In this document: in pieces, positions 44,249-53,189 of the stretch
Layout: each line of letters starts with the position of its first letter
How positions within the stretch are numbered: position 1 is the stretch's first letter
Source of the DNA: Stutzerimonas stutzeri
GTDB lineage: Bacteria > Pseudomonadota > Gammaproteobacteria > Pseudomonadales > Pseudomonadaceae
Assembly: GCF_024448695.1 (NCBI RefSeq)
Contig: NZ_JAMOHY010000007.1
Coordinates: forward strand, 62,001-126,000
Length of the DNA stretch: 64,000 bases
Direction: 5' to 3'
Translations under genes and position numbers: made by a program
Notes under the pieces: model-generated
Told to the model about the DNA's origin: nothing
Database searches by the model: none
Seen by the model: the letters and a program-made list of their open reading frames with translations, nothing else

Positions 44249-44872
44249 ATGTGTGGCCGTTATGCCCTGTTTCGCTGGAGTCCGGCCTTTGCCGCGTTGC
44301 CCGGCTTTCCTGCCGACCAGGCGCCGCACTGGAGCCTGGCGCCCGGTGCTTCGGTGCTGTTATTGCGCCGGAGTGAGCGTGATGATGTGCAGCTCAGTTC
44401 GGTGCGCTGGGGCTTGACGCCGGCCTGGCTGAGCGATTTCACCCGCACACCAGCGCAGGCGCGGGCAGAAACCCTGGCCGAGCAGCCAATGTTCCGTGAC
44501 GCCTTTCGGCAGCGCCGTGGCGTTTTGCCGGCCAATGGCTTCTACGAGTGGCGCGGCACAGGGCGCAAGCGCCCCTACTGGATGACAGGCGAGGCTTCGC
44601 TGATGTATTTCGCAGCAGTATGGGAGGCCTATCCGGTTCAGGGGCACACGTACCTCAGTGCGGCGGTAGTGACCCTGCCAGCGGCGAATCAGCGCCGGCC
44701 AGTAATCCTCGACGAGGCGGGTGTTCGCGCCTGGCTCGATCCCGAGGCGTCTGTCGACACTCTGCAGGCCTTGCTTGCCGGCCCTCAGCCAACATTGCGC
44801 GAGCGGCCGCTGGCGACTCTGGTAAATGACCCGAAGCTCGATTCGCCGGAGTGCCTGACGCCGGCGAACTAG
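44249..44872 (+). CDS. SRAP/YedK-HMCES family protein with changed active site
   Basis: A 207-residue SRAP-domain protein. Family members use Cys2 to form a thiazolidine crosslink with abasic sites in single-stranded DNA, shielding them. Cys2 (MCGRYAL) and the catalytic Glu in NGFYEWRG are present. The residue equal to E. coli Asn75 is Gln here (AQARAET for NARxET) and that equal to His160 is Asn (NQRRPVIL for HDRMPLVL), so the shield or its reversal step may work differently. These replacements were inferred by aligning the two motifs by eye. Confidence 0.88.
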   Translation: MCGRYALFRWSPAFAALPGFPADQAPHWSLAPGASVLLLRRSERDDVQLSSVRWGLTPAWLSDFTRTPAQARAETLAEQPMFRDAFRQRRGVLPANGFYEWRGTGRKRPYWMTGEASLMYFAAVWEAYPVQGHTYLSAAVVTLPAANQRRPVILDEAGVRAWLDPEASVDTLQALLAGPQPTLRERPLATLVNDPKLDSPECLTPAN

Positions 44873-44904
44873 GTTCTGTGAGGCGCTCCAAAAGGCTTCT
44901 CGAC

Positions 44905-44962
44905 TGGAGTCGCTCCCACGAAAGCGGTTGAGCGCTGTCTATGGAAGTGGCTTCAGCCACGA
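44905..44962. repeat. REP-like pair in inverted orientation
   Basis: GGAGTCGCTCCCACGAAAG (44906-44924) and GGAAGTGGCTTCAGCCACGAAG (44943-44964) look like Pseudomonas REP units of the GTGGGAGCGACTTCAGTCGC type, in opposite orientations. Such a pair is a REPIN-like element. It lies between the convergent SRAP and chemoreceptor genes, the usual site for these sequences. Confidence 0.55.
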
Positions 44963-44984
44963 AGTCTTTGCGGTTTGCCAGCCG

Positions 44985-47114
44985 TCAGACCTTGAACTGA
45001 TTGATCAGGCGTCGCTGCTGTTCGGCCAGGCGGGTCAGGCCGGCGCTGGCCTGGCTGGCTTCCTCGGCACCACCGGCGACTTCGTGGGCGACCTGACCGA
45101 TATTGACCACGTTGCGGTTGATGTCCTCGGCCACTGCGCTCTGTTCTTCGGCGGCACTGGCGATCTGGTTGTTCATGTCGTTGATCTGCGATACCGCCTG
45201 CGTGATGGTCTCCAGCGCCCGCGCCGCCTCGTCAGCCTGTGCAACGCTGTCCAGGGTGCGGTTCTGGCTGCTTTCCATGACCTCCACTACGTTGCGAGTA
45301 CCGCTTTGCAGCTGCTGAATCATGGACTGGATTTCGCCGGTTGCCTGTTGGGTTTTTTGCGCCAGATTGCGTACCTCGTCCGCAACTACAGCGAAACCGC
45401 GCCCCTGTTCGCCAGCCCGGGCTGCTTCGATGGCGGCGTTGAGCGCCAGCAGGTTGGTCTGTTCGGCGATGCTGCGAATGGTGACCAGGATCGCGTCGAT
45501 ATTTTCGCTGTCACGCGCCAGGGTCTGCACCACCTTCACTGCACGACCGATCTCGTCGGCCAGTTCGGCAATGGACGTACCGGTAGCCGCGACGATCCTC
45601 TTGCCCTGGCTGGCGGCGTGATCGGCGCTGTTGGCCGCCTCGGCTGCCTGGGTGGCGTTGCGTGCGACATCCTGGGCCGTCGCAGTCATCTCATGCACGG
45701 CGGTGGCGACCAGTTCGATCTCGGCAAGCTGGCGTTGCACGCCCTGGTCGGTGCGGTTGGCGATGTCGGCAGTGTCTTCCGAGGCGTCGCTGACCTTTTG
45801 CACGGAGCCGACCACTTCGCCGATCATGCCCTGCAGCCGCGCCAGGAAAGCATTGAAGCCGCGTGCGATCTGGCCCAGCTCGTTCCTGCTGTCGACATTC
45901 AGGCGTTGGGTCAGATCGCCTTCGCCCTGGGCGATATCGTCGAGCATCGACACCATGCGCCGCAGCGGGCGGGTAATGCCTGCGCTGGCCAGCCAGATGG
46001 CGAGGATGCCTGCCAGGGCGATGCCGAGGCCGATCACCAGCATGGTCAGCAGGCTGCTCTGGTGCTCGCGGTCGAGTTCGGCGAGAAGCTGCTCGAGGTC
46101 CTGCATGACCACGCCGAGTGGCAGTTCAAGCCAGAGCGTCCAGCGAGCATCGGTGCCCGGGAAGGTAAATGGCAGGGATACTTCAATTTGACCCTGTGCC
46201 TTGTTCATCTGCAGCGAAGGGATGTTCAGGGGCAGTTGTTGCAGGCGGGAAACGCTGTCCCCATCGAGAACTGCCGTAGCCATCTCGCCCAGCTGGGAAG
46301 CGTCGCCTGTATAGGCGGCCAGGTGACCGTTGGTGGTGATCAGCGCAATCTCGCCGGCTCCGCTGTAGAGCTGGCTGTTCACTTGGGTCAGGAGCTGCTG
46401 CATGAAATCGACCTTGAGGTCGGCGCCGACGATGCCCTGGAATTTGCCGTCGATAATGATCGGTGCGTTGAACGAGGAGAGCAGCGACATTTCACCGTTC
46501 ATTTCGTAAGGGGCCGGATCAATCACGCAGGGTTTGAGGGTTTCGCGCGGGCACAGATAGTATTCGCCCGCGCGCACGCCCGTGGGCAGCTGCCTGGTGT
46601 CTTCGAGATCGGTAAGGGTTTCGAGTTTCAGGCCATTGTTGCCGTCGCGATACAGCCAGCTGGCGAAACGGCCACCGAGCATGCCGGGCGTATCACCGCC
46701 GTACATGATGTCATTGGCGTCAACGCCGTTGGGTTCCCAGGCGATATAGAGGCTCTGGAGCATGGGGTTCTGTTCAAGGGTTTCCCGGGCCAGGTTGATC
46801 AGCTCCTCGCGGGTCAGATTGGCCATCGGCATGCCGTCATCGCCGGTCTTGCCCGACAGGGCATTGACGCGCGCCACATCCGTTGCGATCAACAGCGGAA
46901 GTTGCAGCTCCGCCTGGATGCGGCTGACCTGATGCTGCGCAAGCGCACTGACGCGCTGCTGCACCATTCCTTCGATCAGCGTGCGTGTGCGTATCTCCAC
47001 CATCTGCTGGGTTTGTGTGCCGCTCCACATGACATAGAGCAGCAGTGCAGCCGCTACCGCAAATATGCCGGCTCCAGCGAGGGTGGCGAAGGAGGTCTGG
47101 ATCGATTTGAACAT
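44985..47114 (-). CDS. dCache-type methyl-accepting chemotaxis protein, PctD-like
   Basis: A 709-residue chemoreceptor: membrane helix (about 8-30), a large double-Cache periplasmic sensor (about 40-345), second membrane helix (about 355-378), HAMP (about 380-430) and the MCP signalling domain with the hairpin tip [24 protein letters not shown]. Gene neighbours suggest the P. aeruginosa PA4633 locus, whose product PctD senses choline and acetylcholine (from memory); the same ligands are possible but not shown by the sequence here. No C-terminal CheR-docking pentapeptide is obvious; it ends with NQFKV. Confidence 0.87.
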   Translation of the reverse strand: MFKSIQTSFATLAGAGIFAVAAALLLYVMWSGTQTQQMVEIRTRTLIEGMVQQRVSALAQHQVSRIQAELQLPLLIATDVARVNALSGKTGDDGMPMANLTREELINLARETLEQNPMLQSLYIAWEPNGVDANDIMYGGDTPGMLGGRFASWLYRDGNNGLKLETLTDLEDTRQLPTGVRAGEYYLCPRETLKPCVIDPAPYEMNGEMSLLSSFNAPIIIDGKFQGIVGADLKVDFMQQLLTQVNSQLYSGAGEIALITTNGHLAAYTGDASQLGEMATAVLDGDSVSRLQQLPLNIPSLQMNKAQGQIEVSLPFTFPGTDARWTLWLELPLGVVMQDLEQLLAELDREHQSSLLTMLVIGLGIALAGILAIWLASAGITRPLRRMVSMLDDIAQGEGDLTQRLNVDSRNELGQIARGFNAFLARLQGMIGEVVGSVQKVSDASEDTADIANRTDQGVQRQLAEIELVATAVHEMTATAQDVARNATQAAEAANSADHAASQGKRIVAATGTSIAELADEIGRAVKVVQTLARDSENIDAILVTIRSIAEQTNLLALNAAIEAARAGEQGRGFAVVADEVRNLAQKTQQATGEIQSMIQQLQSGTRNVVEVMESSQNRTLDSVAQADEAARALETITQAVSQINDMNNQIASAAEEQSAVAEDINRNVVNIGQVAHEVAGGAEEASQASAGLTRLAEQQRRLINQFKV

Positions 47115-47271
47115 GGCGGCTTCCCGGCTTTTTATTCTGGTCTATTTATATCGGCCAGGTCGGTCATGACTGTAGCCTGTGCCAACCAGTGTTTATGAGT
47201 GCGGCGATGCGGCTTGCGACGTGACGGCAACAGCCCCTAGCATACGGCGCAGAACTCACCGGAGACGCCAC

Positions 47272-48090
47272 ATGCTAAAGCCGCATACTTTCCACCTGGC
47301 CCTGGCCGCTTCCTTGCTCGTGGGTTGCCAGGCAGTCAACACCACCAGTGGCGGTGCGATTGGCGTCGAACGCAAGCAGTACATGTTCAGCATGTTGTCC
47401 ACTGAACAGGTCAACCAGATGTATGCGCAGTCCTACCAGCAAACCCTGAGCGAAGCGTCGCAGAAGGGTGTCCTGGCGAAAAATACTGCGCTGGCCAAGC
47501 GGGTCAATGGCATCGCCCAGCGACTGATTGCCGAGGTGCCGACGTTTCGCCCGGACGCCGCCCAGTGGGATTGGGAGGTCAATGTGATCGACAGTCCGGA
47601 GCTGAATGCCAACTGCGGGCCGGGTGGCAAGATCATCTTCTACAGCGGCCTGATCGAAAAGCTGAAACTGACCGATGACGAGATCGCCGCGGTGATGGGG
47701 CATGAAATTGCTCATGCGCTGCGCGAGCACGGTCGCGAGGCGATGTCCAAGGCCTACGGGGTGCAGATGGCGACGCAGCTGGGCTCGGCTCTGGGCGTCG
47801 GCGATGGCAGCCTGCAGCTGGCCAACATGGGCGTTGAATACCTGATGACGCTGCCCAACAGCCGCGGCAATGAAAACGAAGCCGATCTGATAGGCCTGGA
47901 ATTGGCTGCACGCGCCGGCTACAACCCGAATGCAGCGGTCAGCCTGTGGCAGAAGATGGCGAGTGCCGGTGGCTCGGCACCACCGGAGTTCCTCAGCACA
48001 CACCCGTCTTCCAGCAGTCGCACGCAGGCGTTGCAGACAAATATTCCGAAGGTCATGCCCTTGTATGAGCAGCGCCGAAAAGGTCGCTGA
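47272..48090 (+). CDS. M48-family zinc metallopeptidase lipoprotein
   Basis: A 272-residue lipoprotein (lipobox SLLVGC, Cys about 18) with an M48 peptidase domain. The zinc site is HEIAHALREHG at about residue 144 and the third ligand Glu in NENEADLIGLELAARAGYNP. It resembles E. coli LoiP/YcaL, outer-membrane quality-control proteases. The frame can extend to 47179, but the ATG at 47272 gives the signal peptide. Divergent from the chemoreceptor gene. Confidence 0.92.
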   Translation: MLKPHTFHLALAASLLVGCQAVNTTSGGAIGVERKQYMFSMLSTEQVNQMYAQSYQQTLSEASQKGVLAKNTALAKRVNGIAQRLIAEVPTFRPDAAQWDWEVNVIDSPELNANCGPGGKIIFYSGLIEKLKLTDDEIAAVMGHEIAHALREHGREAMSKAYGVQMATQLGSALGVGDGSLQLANMGVEYLMTLPNSRGNENEADLIGLELAARAGYNPNAAVSLWQKMASAGGSAPPEFLSTHPSSSSRTQALQTNIPKVMPLYEQRRKGR

Positions 48091-48113
48091 AGCCGGAGGG
48101 TGCCACCGCCCGA

Positions 48114-48557
48114 TCAGGTCGGTGGCAAGGTGATCGGGAAAGGAGTGTGCGCGCCCAGTTGTTGTCGGGCGCTTTCCAGATCGAACAGGCTGTTGATTTC
48201 CTCGATGTCGCCCCCGGGATTGAGAGTCCAGAACGACATGACCGCCACCGTCAGTATCTTGCCGCTCGGCGGATAGCCGAACGCCGGCTTTGTCAGGGTG
48301 CCGAACAGTGTGCTGGACGTGACCACGCGGTTGTCTTCACTGAGGCATTCATCCACGACCACTTCCAGATCCGCCATGGCCAGGCGAATTTCCCGCACGA
48401 TCAGGCCAAACCCCGCGCTGTTGACCGGCTGCGCGATGAATGAACTCTTGTAACTGAAATAGCGGCTCTGCAACTGCTCGGCCAGCGCCAGGCGACCCTT
48501 GCCCCAGCTCAGGTCGATATGCTGACGAACCCGACGTTTTCGCTCCTCCGGTGACAT
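48114..48557 (-). CDS. SnoaL-like ester cyclase family protein
   Basis: A 147-residue cytoplasmic protein with an NTF2-like alpha/beta fold: N-terminal helices (about 1-40), then strands with LEVVVDECLSEDNRVVTSSTLFGT and VMSFWTLNPGGDIEEINSLFD. SnoaL-type proteins include polyketide cyclases and many of unknown role, and the substrate here is not predictable. It faces the M48 gene end to end. Confidence 0.72.
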   Translation of the reverse strand: MSPEERKRRVRQHIDLSWGKGRLALAEQLQSRYFSYKSSFIAQPVNSAGFGLIVREIRLAMADLEVVVDECLSEDNRVVTSSTLFGTLTKPAFGYPPSGKILTVAVMSFWTLNPGGDIEEINSLFDLESARQQLGAHTPFPITLPPT

Positions 48558-48642
48558 GCAGCCTGCTCCCCTGTCTTGCCGTCAGAAACGCGGCATGGAG
48601 GCACTCTAGCAGTACCGGGGAGCGGGCAATTTGCGCTGCGTA

Positions 48643-49230
48643 TCAGACTGGAAGCATGCCGTTCAGGCTCAGTGCCTGATAGACGGCATACAGGGCCAGA
48701 GCGGCGAAGCCAATGGCTGCAATCCTGCGGATCAGCGTCAGTGGCAGGCGGTCGGCGGCAAAGTTGCCGGCCAGTACCACCGGCACGTTGGCGATCAGCA
48801 TGCCCAATGTGGTGCCGACGATGACCCAGAGGAAGTCAGGGTACTGGGCCGCGAGCATGACCGTTGCCACCTGGGTCTTGTCGCCCATCTCGGCGAGGAA
48901 AAATGCTACCAGCGTGGCCAAGAAGGGACCGAAGTAGCGACCGCGCGCGGCCTCGTCGTCTTCCAGCTTGTCCGGCACCAGCGTCCACAGGGCAACTGCG
49001 GCAAAGGAGGCAGCGAGAATCCAGCTGAGGATGGCCGGTGAAACCAGCGTGGAAACCCAATTGCCCACGGCGCCAGCCAGCGCATGGTTGACCAGGGTGG
49101 CGATGAGGATGCCCCAGATGATGGGCACCGGACGCCGGTAGCGCGCTGCCAGCAACAATGCGAGCAGTTGGGTCTTGTCGCCGATTTCGGCGAGCGCAAC
49201 GATCAGGGTGGAGATGTAGAACGATTCCAA
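48643..49230 (-). CDS. GDT1/UPF0016 (TMEM165) family manganese exporter
   Basis: A 195-residue membrane protein with two inverted repeats, each with the cation-binding E-x-G-D-K-T motif (EIGDKTQ near residue 14 and EMGDKTQ near 112) in two blocks of about three helices. Bacterial members export Mn2+. The start is taken as the TTG at 49230, with AAGGA seven bases upstream, because translation from there begins just before the first helix; a frame starting at 49398 would pass through the riboswitch. The gene lies directly behind a yybP-ykoY riboswitch, which fits Mn2+ efflux. Confidence 0.85.
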   Translation of the reverse strand: MESFYISTLIVALAEIGDKTQLLALLLAARYRRPVPIIWGILIATLVNHALAGAVGNWVSTLVSPAILSWILAASFAAVALWTLVPDKLEDDEAARGRYFGPFLATLVAFFLAEMGDKTQVATVMLAAQYPDFLWVIVGTTLGMLIANVPVVLAGNFAADRLPLTLIRRIAAIGFAALALYAVYQALSLNGMLPV

Positions 49231-49265
49231 GCGGGTTTCCTTAAAGGGCGGGTCGACGAAATCAC

Positions 49266-49440
49266 CATGACACGCAACATCCGCCCGCCCAGGGTCAGAG
49301 GTACGTGTCATGGGTCTTGTCAAACCGCGCGTCGGCTGCCGAAACAGGCCGCGCAGGTCGCATGCACCATGGTCTGTGGACCAAGTATGTTGACGCATGC
49401 CAGGCGAGCAGGGCGCTCGCCGGAGACTACTCCCCCAGGA
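49266..49440 (-). promoter_or_regulatory. yybP-ykoY manganese riboswitch
   Basis: On the minus strand the leader of the GDT1 gene holds conserved aptamer pieces of this class: GGGGAGTAG near 49428-49436, CGTCAACATACT near 49384-49395 and CAAGACC near 49313-49319. After the aptamer, CATGACACG (49304-49312) and CGTGTCATG (49266-49274) are a perfect 9-bp inverted repeat, and GGGCGGG (49284-49290) can pair with CCCGCCC (49246-49252) just ahead of the ribosome-binding site; they are candidate expression-platform hairpins. The class activates Mn2+ exporter genes when Mn2+ is high. Confidence 0.85.
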
Positions 49441-49483
49441 CGGACGCGAGTTTGCCCAAGCGCAGCGCGTTGTGCAAGTCGGG

Positions 49484-50485
49484 TCAGGCCTCGCGTTGTG
49501 CGCGATAAATGCGAAAGCCGTCGGCGTTCACCAGGGTTTCGCAATGTCCCAGATGCGCCTCGATCAGCGGCGGGTATTTGAGAAAGGCGTTGGCCACCAG
49601 GCGCAGTTCGCCGCCGGGGCGCAGATGGCTGGCGGCGCGTTGCAGCAGGTTTTCGCTGGCTGCGTAGTGGGTGTGTACGCCCTGATGAAAGGGCGGGTTG
49701 CTGATGATCGCGGCGCACTCATGGGGCGCGGCATCGATGCCGTCACCGCTGATGACTTCGGCTTCCAGCCCGTTGGCGGCGAGGGTCATGCGGCTGCTTT
49801 CGGCAGCGAAGGCATCGACATCCAGCAGGTGTACGTCGCTGTGCGGATAGCGGCGTTTCAATAACGCACCGATGATGCCTGCGCCACAGCCGAAATCCAG
49901 CAGGCGACCGGCTGGCAAGTTGTCGAGCTGCCCCAGCAGCAGCTGCGTACCACGGTCGAGCCGACCATGACTGAACACGCCGGGCAGGCTGATGATCTGC
50001 AGCGGTCCATCCGCCAGTTGAAGGCTGAAGTGCTGGGCCAGGTCCGGCAGGCTGGGTGTGGGCGGGCTGTGCTCTACCCGGACCTGCCAGAGCTGGCAAT
50101 GCCGGGCGCTGTCGAGTTTGCGCGGCTCGCCGAACGGCGCCAGCTGTTTGGCCGCGCGCTCGATGCCGGCGCGTTTTTCGCCGACCAGATACAGCAACTG
50201 GCCCTGCAGTCTGGAGGCCAGCGCGTTCAGGAGGTAATCGGTCAGTTCCCGGGATTTGGGCAGAAACAGCACCGCCGTATCGAAGCTGGCTGCCGGGGGC
50301 TGCACACCGAATGTGCAGCGCCCGGCGAAGCGGGCCTGCAGCACCTGATGATCGCCGGCGTGCCAGCTCCAGCCGCTGGCCCCGGAGAGCTGGCCGAGCA
50401 GATCGTCCGCCGGTAGACCGGCAAGCAACAGATCGCCAGTGAAAAGTTCGGCCTGGCGCAGCAGTACTTCGCTTCGGGGATCCAT
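49484..50485 (-). CDS. rsmC: 16S rRNA (guanine(1207)-N2)-methyltransferase RsmC
   Basis: A 333-residue two-domain RsmC. The N-terminal half (about 1-160) is the degenerate non-catalytic methyltransferase domain; the C-terminal half (about 165-333) has the SAM motif [15 protein letters not shown] and the catalytic NPPFHQG, typical for N2-guanine methylation. A small Pro-rich stretch links them. It is followed in the same direction by the manganese riboswitch at 49440, 44 bases past its stop, and lies next to hprA as in P. aeruginosa. Confidence 0.93.
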   Translation of the reverse strand: MDPRSEVLLRQAELFTGDLLLAGLPADDLLGQLSGASGWSWHAGDHQVLQARFAGRCTFGVQPPAASFDTAVLFLPKSRELTDYLLNALASRLQGQLLYLVGEKRAGIERAAKQLAPFGEPRKLDSARHCQLWQVRVEHSPPTPSLPDLAQHFSLQLADGPLQIISLPGVFSHGRLDRGTQLLLGQLDNLPAGRLLDFGCGAGIIGALLKRRYPHSDVHLLDVDAFAAESSRMTLAANGLEAEVISGDGIDAAPHECAAIISNPPFHQGVHTHYAASENLLQRAASHLRPGGELRLVANAFLKYPPLIEAHLGHCETLVNADGFRIYRAQREA

Positions 50486-50548
50486 GATGCCTCCGGGAAA
50501 ACCGGCGAGCTTAGCAAGCTTGTTACGGCCTGATAAGCGTAAGCGGCA

Positions 50549-51511
50549 TCAGTTGACCAGGCGCTTGGGCGTACCGGCAAAGAACGCTTCAGCATTTTCG
50601 CTCATCTGCCCGATGATGCGCTGCCGTGCTTCGCGGCTGCCCCAGGCGCTGTGCGGGGTGACGATCAGGCGCGGCACGTCGGCAGCCAGCAGCGGATTGT
50701 CGTGGCTCGGTGGCTCACTGATCAGCACGTCGGTGGCCGCACCGCCCAGATGTCCCTGGCGCAAGGTTTCAGCCAGCGCCTGTTCGTCGATCAGGCCGCC
50801 GCGGGCTGTGTTGATGATAAAGGCTGTGGGCTTCATCAGTTGTAGTTCGCGGGCGCCGATCAGGTTGCGGGTCTGCTCGGTCAGCGGGCAGTGCAGGGTC
50901 AGCGCATCGACCTGTGGCAGCAGCTCCTCCAGTGCGAGGCGCTCTGGGCGTGCTGGACGGCCGGGCAGGTTGCCGGTCAGCACATGCATGCCAAAGGCTT
51001 CGGCGAGCCTGGCCACTGCGCTGCCCAGCTCACCATGACCGAGGATGCCGAGCGTCTTGCCGGCCAACTCGACGATCGGGAAGTCCAGCAGGCAGAATTG
51101 TCCGCTTTCCTGCCAACGGCCACGGGCTACCGCGGCCTGATAATCCGGCAGGCGTGTGGCGAGTGCCAGTAGCAGCATCAGGGTGTGTTGGGCAACGGTG
51201 GCAGTGCCATAGGCCTGACAGTTGCAGACACTGATGTCACGCTGTCGAGCGGCGGCAAGATCGATATTGTTGAGGCCGGTGGCTGCTACCAGAATCAGCT
51301 TCAGGTCCGGGCAGGCGCTGAATACCTTATCGCCCAGCGTGAGCTTGTTGACGATGGCGACCTGCGCGCCCTGCAGGCGCTCGATGATCTGCTCCTCGGC
51401 GGTCTGGGTATGGCAGATCAGCTCATCGAAGGCTGATTGCAATGGGCTCAAATCGAGATCGCCCTGATCGAGCGGGGCGAGGTCTAGAAATACGGCGCGG
51501 CGGTTGCTCAT
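50549..51511 (-). CDS. hprA: D-2-hydroxyacid dehydrogenase (hydroxypyruvate/glycerate type)
   Basis: A 320-residue D-isomer-specific 2-hydroxyacid dehydrogenase. The NAD-binding motif is LGILGHGELGSAVARLA; the catalytic Arg lies in INTARGGLIDE, the Glu in VLISEPP and the His in VTPHSAWG. Such enzymes interconvert glycerate and hydroxypyruvate or related acids, and the position next to rsmC matches the gene called hprA in P. aeruginosa (from memory). Substrate specificity was not derived from the sequence. It diverges from the LysE gene with 55 bases between starts. Confidence 0.87.
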   Translation of the reverse strand: MSNRRAVFLDLAPLDQGDLDLSPLQSAFDELICHTQTAEEQIIERLQGAQVAIVNKLTLGDKVFSACPDLKLILVAATGLNNIDLAAARQRDISVCNCQAYGTATVAQHTLMLLLALATRLPDYQAAVARGRWQESGQFCLLDFPIVELAGKTLGILGHGELGSAVARLAEAFGMHVLTGNLPGRPARPERLALEELLPQVDALTLHCPLTEQTRNLIGARELQLMKPTAFIINTARGGLIDEQALAETLRQGHLGGAATDVLISEPPSHDNPLLAADVPRLIVTPHSAWGSREARQRIIGQMSENAEAFFAGTPKRLVN

Positions 51512-51566
51512 GAAGTCGTACCTGAATGAATCAGAGGGCAGATGCCCTGAATGGCGGAGTCAATAA

Positions 51567-52196
51567 ATGTACTGGATGGAATTTCTCACGGTGGCTCTGG
51601 TGCATGTGCTTGCCGTGGCCAGCCCCGGACCTGATTTTGCGGTAGTGGTGCGTGAAAGCGTTACCCGTGGCCAGCAAAGCGGTAGCTGGACCGCCTTTGG
51701 CGTAGGTTGCGGCATTGGGTTGCACGTGAGTTATTCGCTGCTCGGGATTGGTCTGATCGTCTCGCAGTCGATCCTGCTGTTCAACCTCTTCAAGTGGTTG
51801 GCGGCGGGTTATCTGTTTTACCTGGGGTTTCAGGCGCTGCGCGCGCGACCGGCAGTGGCGGGTGCTATATCAGTAACCGAACCGGCCGCGCCGCTGTCCC
51901 GCCGACGTGCATTCACTATCGGCTTTGTTACCAATGGCCTGAACCCGAAGGCGACACTGTTCTTTCTCTCCCTGTTCACAGTGGTTATCGACCCTCATAC
52001 CCCGCTTGCCGTGCAGGCCGGCTATGGGTTCTATCTGGCGTTCGCCACTGGCGCGTGGTTCTGCCTGCTGGCCTGGTTGTTCAGTCGCGAGCGCGTGCGG
52101 GCCGGGTTTGCCCGCATGGGGCACTGGTTCGACTGGCTCACGGGTGCGGTACTGATTGGCCTTGGGGTGCGCCTGGTGGTCAGTGAGATGGCCTGA
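51567..52196 (+). CDS. LysE/RhtB-family amino acid exporter
   Basis: A 209-residue inner-membrane protein with six predicted helices and the family start VHVLAVASPGPDFAVVV; a typical NGLNPKATLFFLSLF segment follows at about 125-140. LysE/RhtB proteins export amino acids such as lysine, homoserine or threonine; the substrate is not evident. GGAG nine bases before the ATG supports the start. It shares a short divergent region with hprA. Confidence 0.88.
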   Translation: MYWMEFLTVALVHVLAVASPGPDFAVVVRESVTRGQQSGSWTAFGVGCGIGLHVSYSLLGIGLIVSQSILLFNLFKWLAAGYLFYLGFQALRARPAVAGAISVTEPAAPLSRRRAFTIGFVTNGLNPKATLFFLSLFTVVIDPHTPLAVQAGYGFYLAFATGAWFCLLAWLFSRERVRAGFARMGHWFDWLTGAVLIGLGVRLVVSEMA

Positions 52197-52387
52197 CGGA
52201 AAACTTTCTCAAGAATCCATTCAAGGCTCTGCACGGGTTTGTACTCAGCGCTGCGGTGAGTGCTGACAGGGTTTTGCTCTTCCGTTCCCATTCCTGCGCT
52301 TGGTCGATGTTAATCTACGGCCAGTTCAGGCTGCCCGCACAGGCCGGGTGGCCCTCGTGTTATTGATGAAATGAAGGAAGTACTCCA

Positions 52388-53041
52388 ATGAAAACGCTGA
52401 AGTTGACCGCATTCGCTGCCTCTCTCGCACTGCTGGCTGGCTGTACGACCAATCCCTATACCGGCCAGCAACAGGCCGGGAAGGCGGGTATCTACGGTGG
52501 CGTAGGCGCGGTCAGCGGCGCTGTGATCGGTGCTGCAACGTCGAGCAAAAAGGACCGCGCCAAGGGCGCGCTGATCGGCGCCGCAGTCGGTGGCGCAGCC
52601 GGTGGTGGTTACGGTTATTACGTCGACACCCAAGAGGCCAAGTTGCGTCAGACGCTGCAGGGTACTGGTGTTCAGGTTCAGCGCGAGGGCGACAACCTGA
52701 CCCTTATCATGCCCGGTAACATCACCTTTGCCAGCAACTCGGCGGATATCTCCAGCGGCTTTTATTCGACGCTGAATTCGCTGGTGCTGGTGTTCAAGGA
52801 GTTCAACAAGAACGGCATCGATATCGTGGGGCATACCGACAGTACCGGTTCGCTGCAGCTCAATCAGGACCTGTCAAATCGCCGTGCGCGCAGTGTTGCA
52901 GCCTATCTTGAAGGCAACGGCGTAGCGTCCTCGCGCATCTCTTCCTATGGCGCAGGCCCGAGCCAGCCGATTGCCAGCAACGACAGCGCCGCCGGACGTG
53001 CGCAGAACCGTCGTGTCGAGATCAATCTGCGCCCGCTTTAA
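52388..53041 (+). CDS. OmpA-family lipoprotein with glycine-zipper segment (YiaD-like)
   Basis: A 217-residue lipoprotein (lipobox SLALLAGC, Cys about 19). A glycine-zipper stretch (about 30-75, GGVGAVSGAVIGAATS and IGAAVGGAAGGGYGY) precedes an OmpA-like peptidoglycan-binding domain (about 105-217) with NITFASNSADI, DIVGHTDSTG and a final NRRVEINLRP. It ties the outer membrane to peptidoglycan. Its neighbours suggest PA0833, which lies next to a YihG-like gene; here two signalling genes lie between them. Confidence 0.92.
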   Translation: MKTLKLTAFAASLALLAGCTTNPYTGQQQAGKAGIYGGVGAVSGAVIGAATSSKKDRAKGALIGAAVGGAAGGGYGYYVDTQEAKLRQTLQGTGVQVQREGDNLTLIMPGNITFASNSADISSGFYSTLNSLVLVFKEFNKNGIDIVGHTDSTGSLQLNQDLSNRRARSVAAYLEGNGVASSRISSYGAGPSQPIASNDSAAGRAQNRRVEINLRPL

Positions 53042-53189
53042 GGGGGTGATAGCAGGCGCGTCCGCAACGGGCGTGCCTGTGTCTGTAAAGCGGCGTCATT
53101 TTTCTATCTTTTCCTTTCCCTCATTGAACCTATCGACGCTCCGTGACTCAGAAGCTCGTGACAGCGAGCCATGGCACTGAGGAGGTCGA

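Noticed and set aside
44928-47198. A 756-codon open frame on the plus strand
   Set aside because: It lies wholly over the well-supported chemoreceptor gene on the other strand, has no family features, and its amino acid mix is that of an antisense frame in high-GC DNA.
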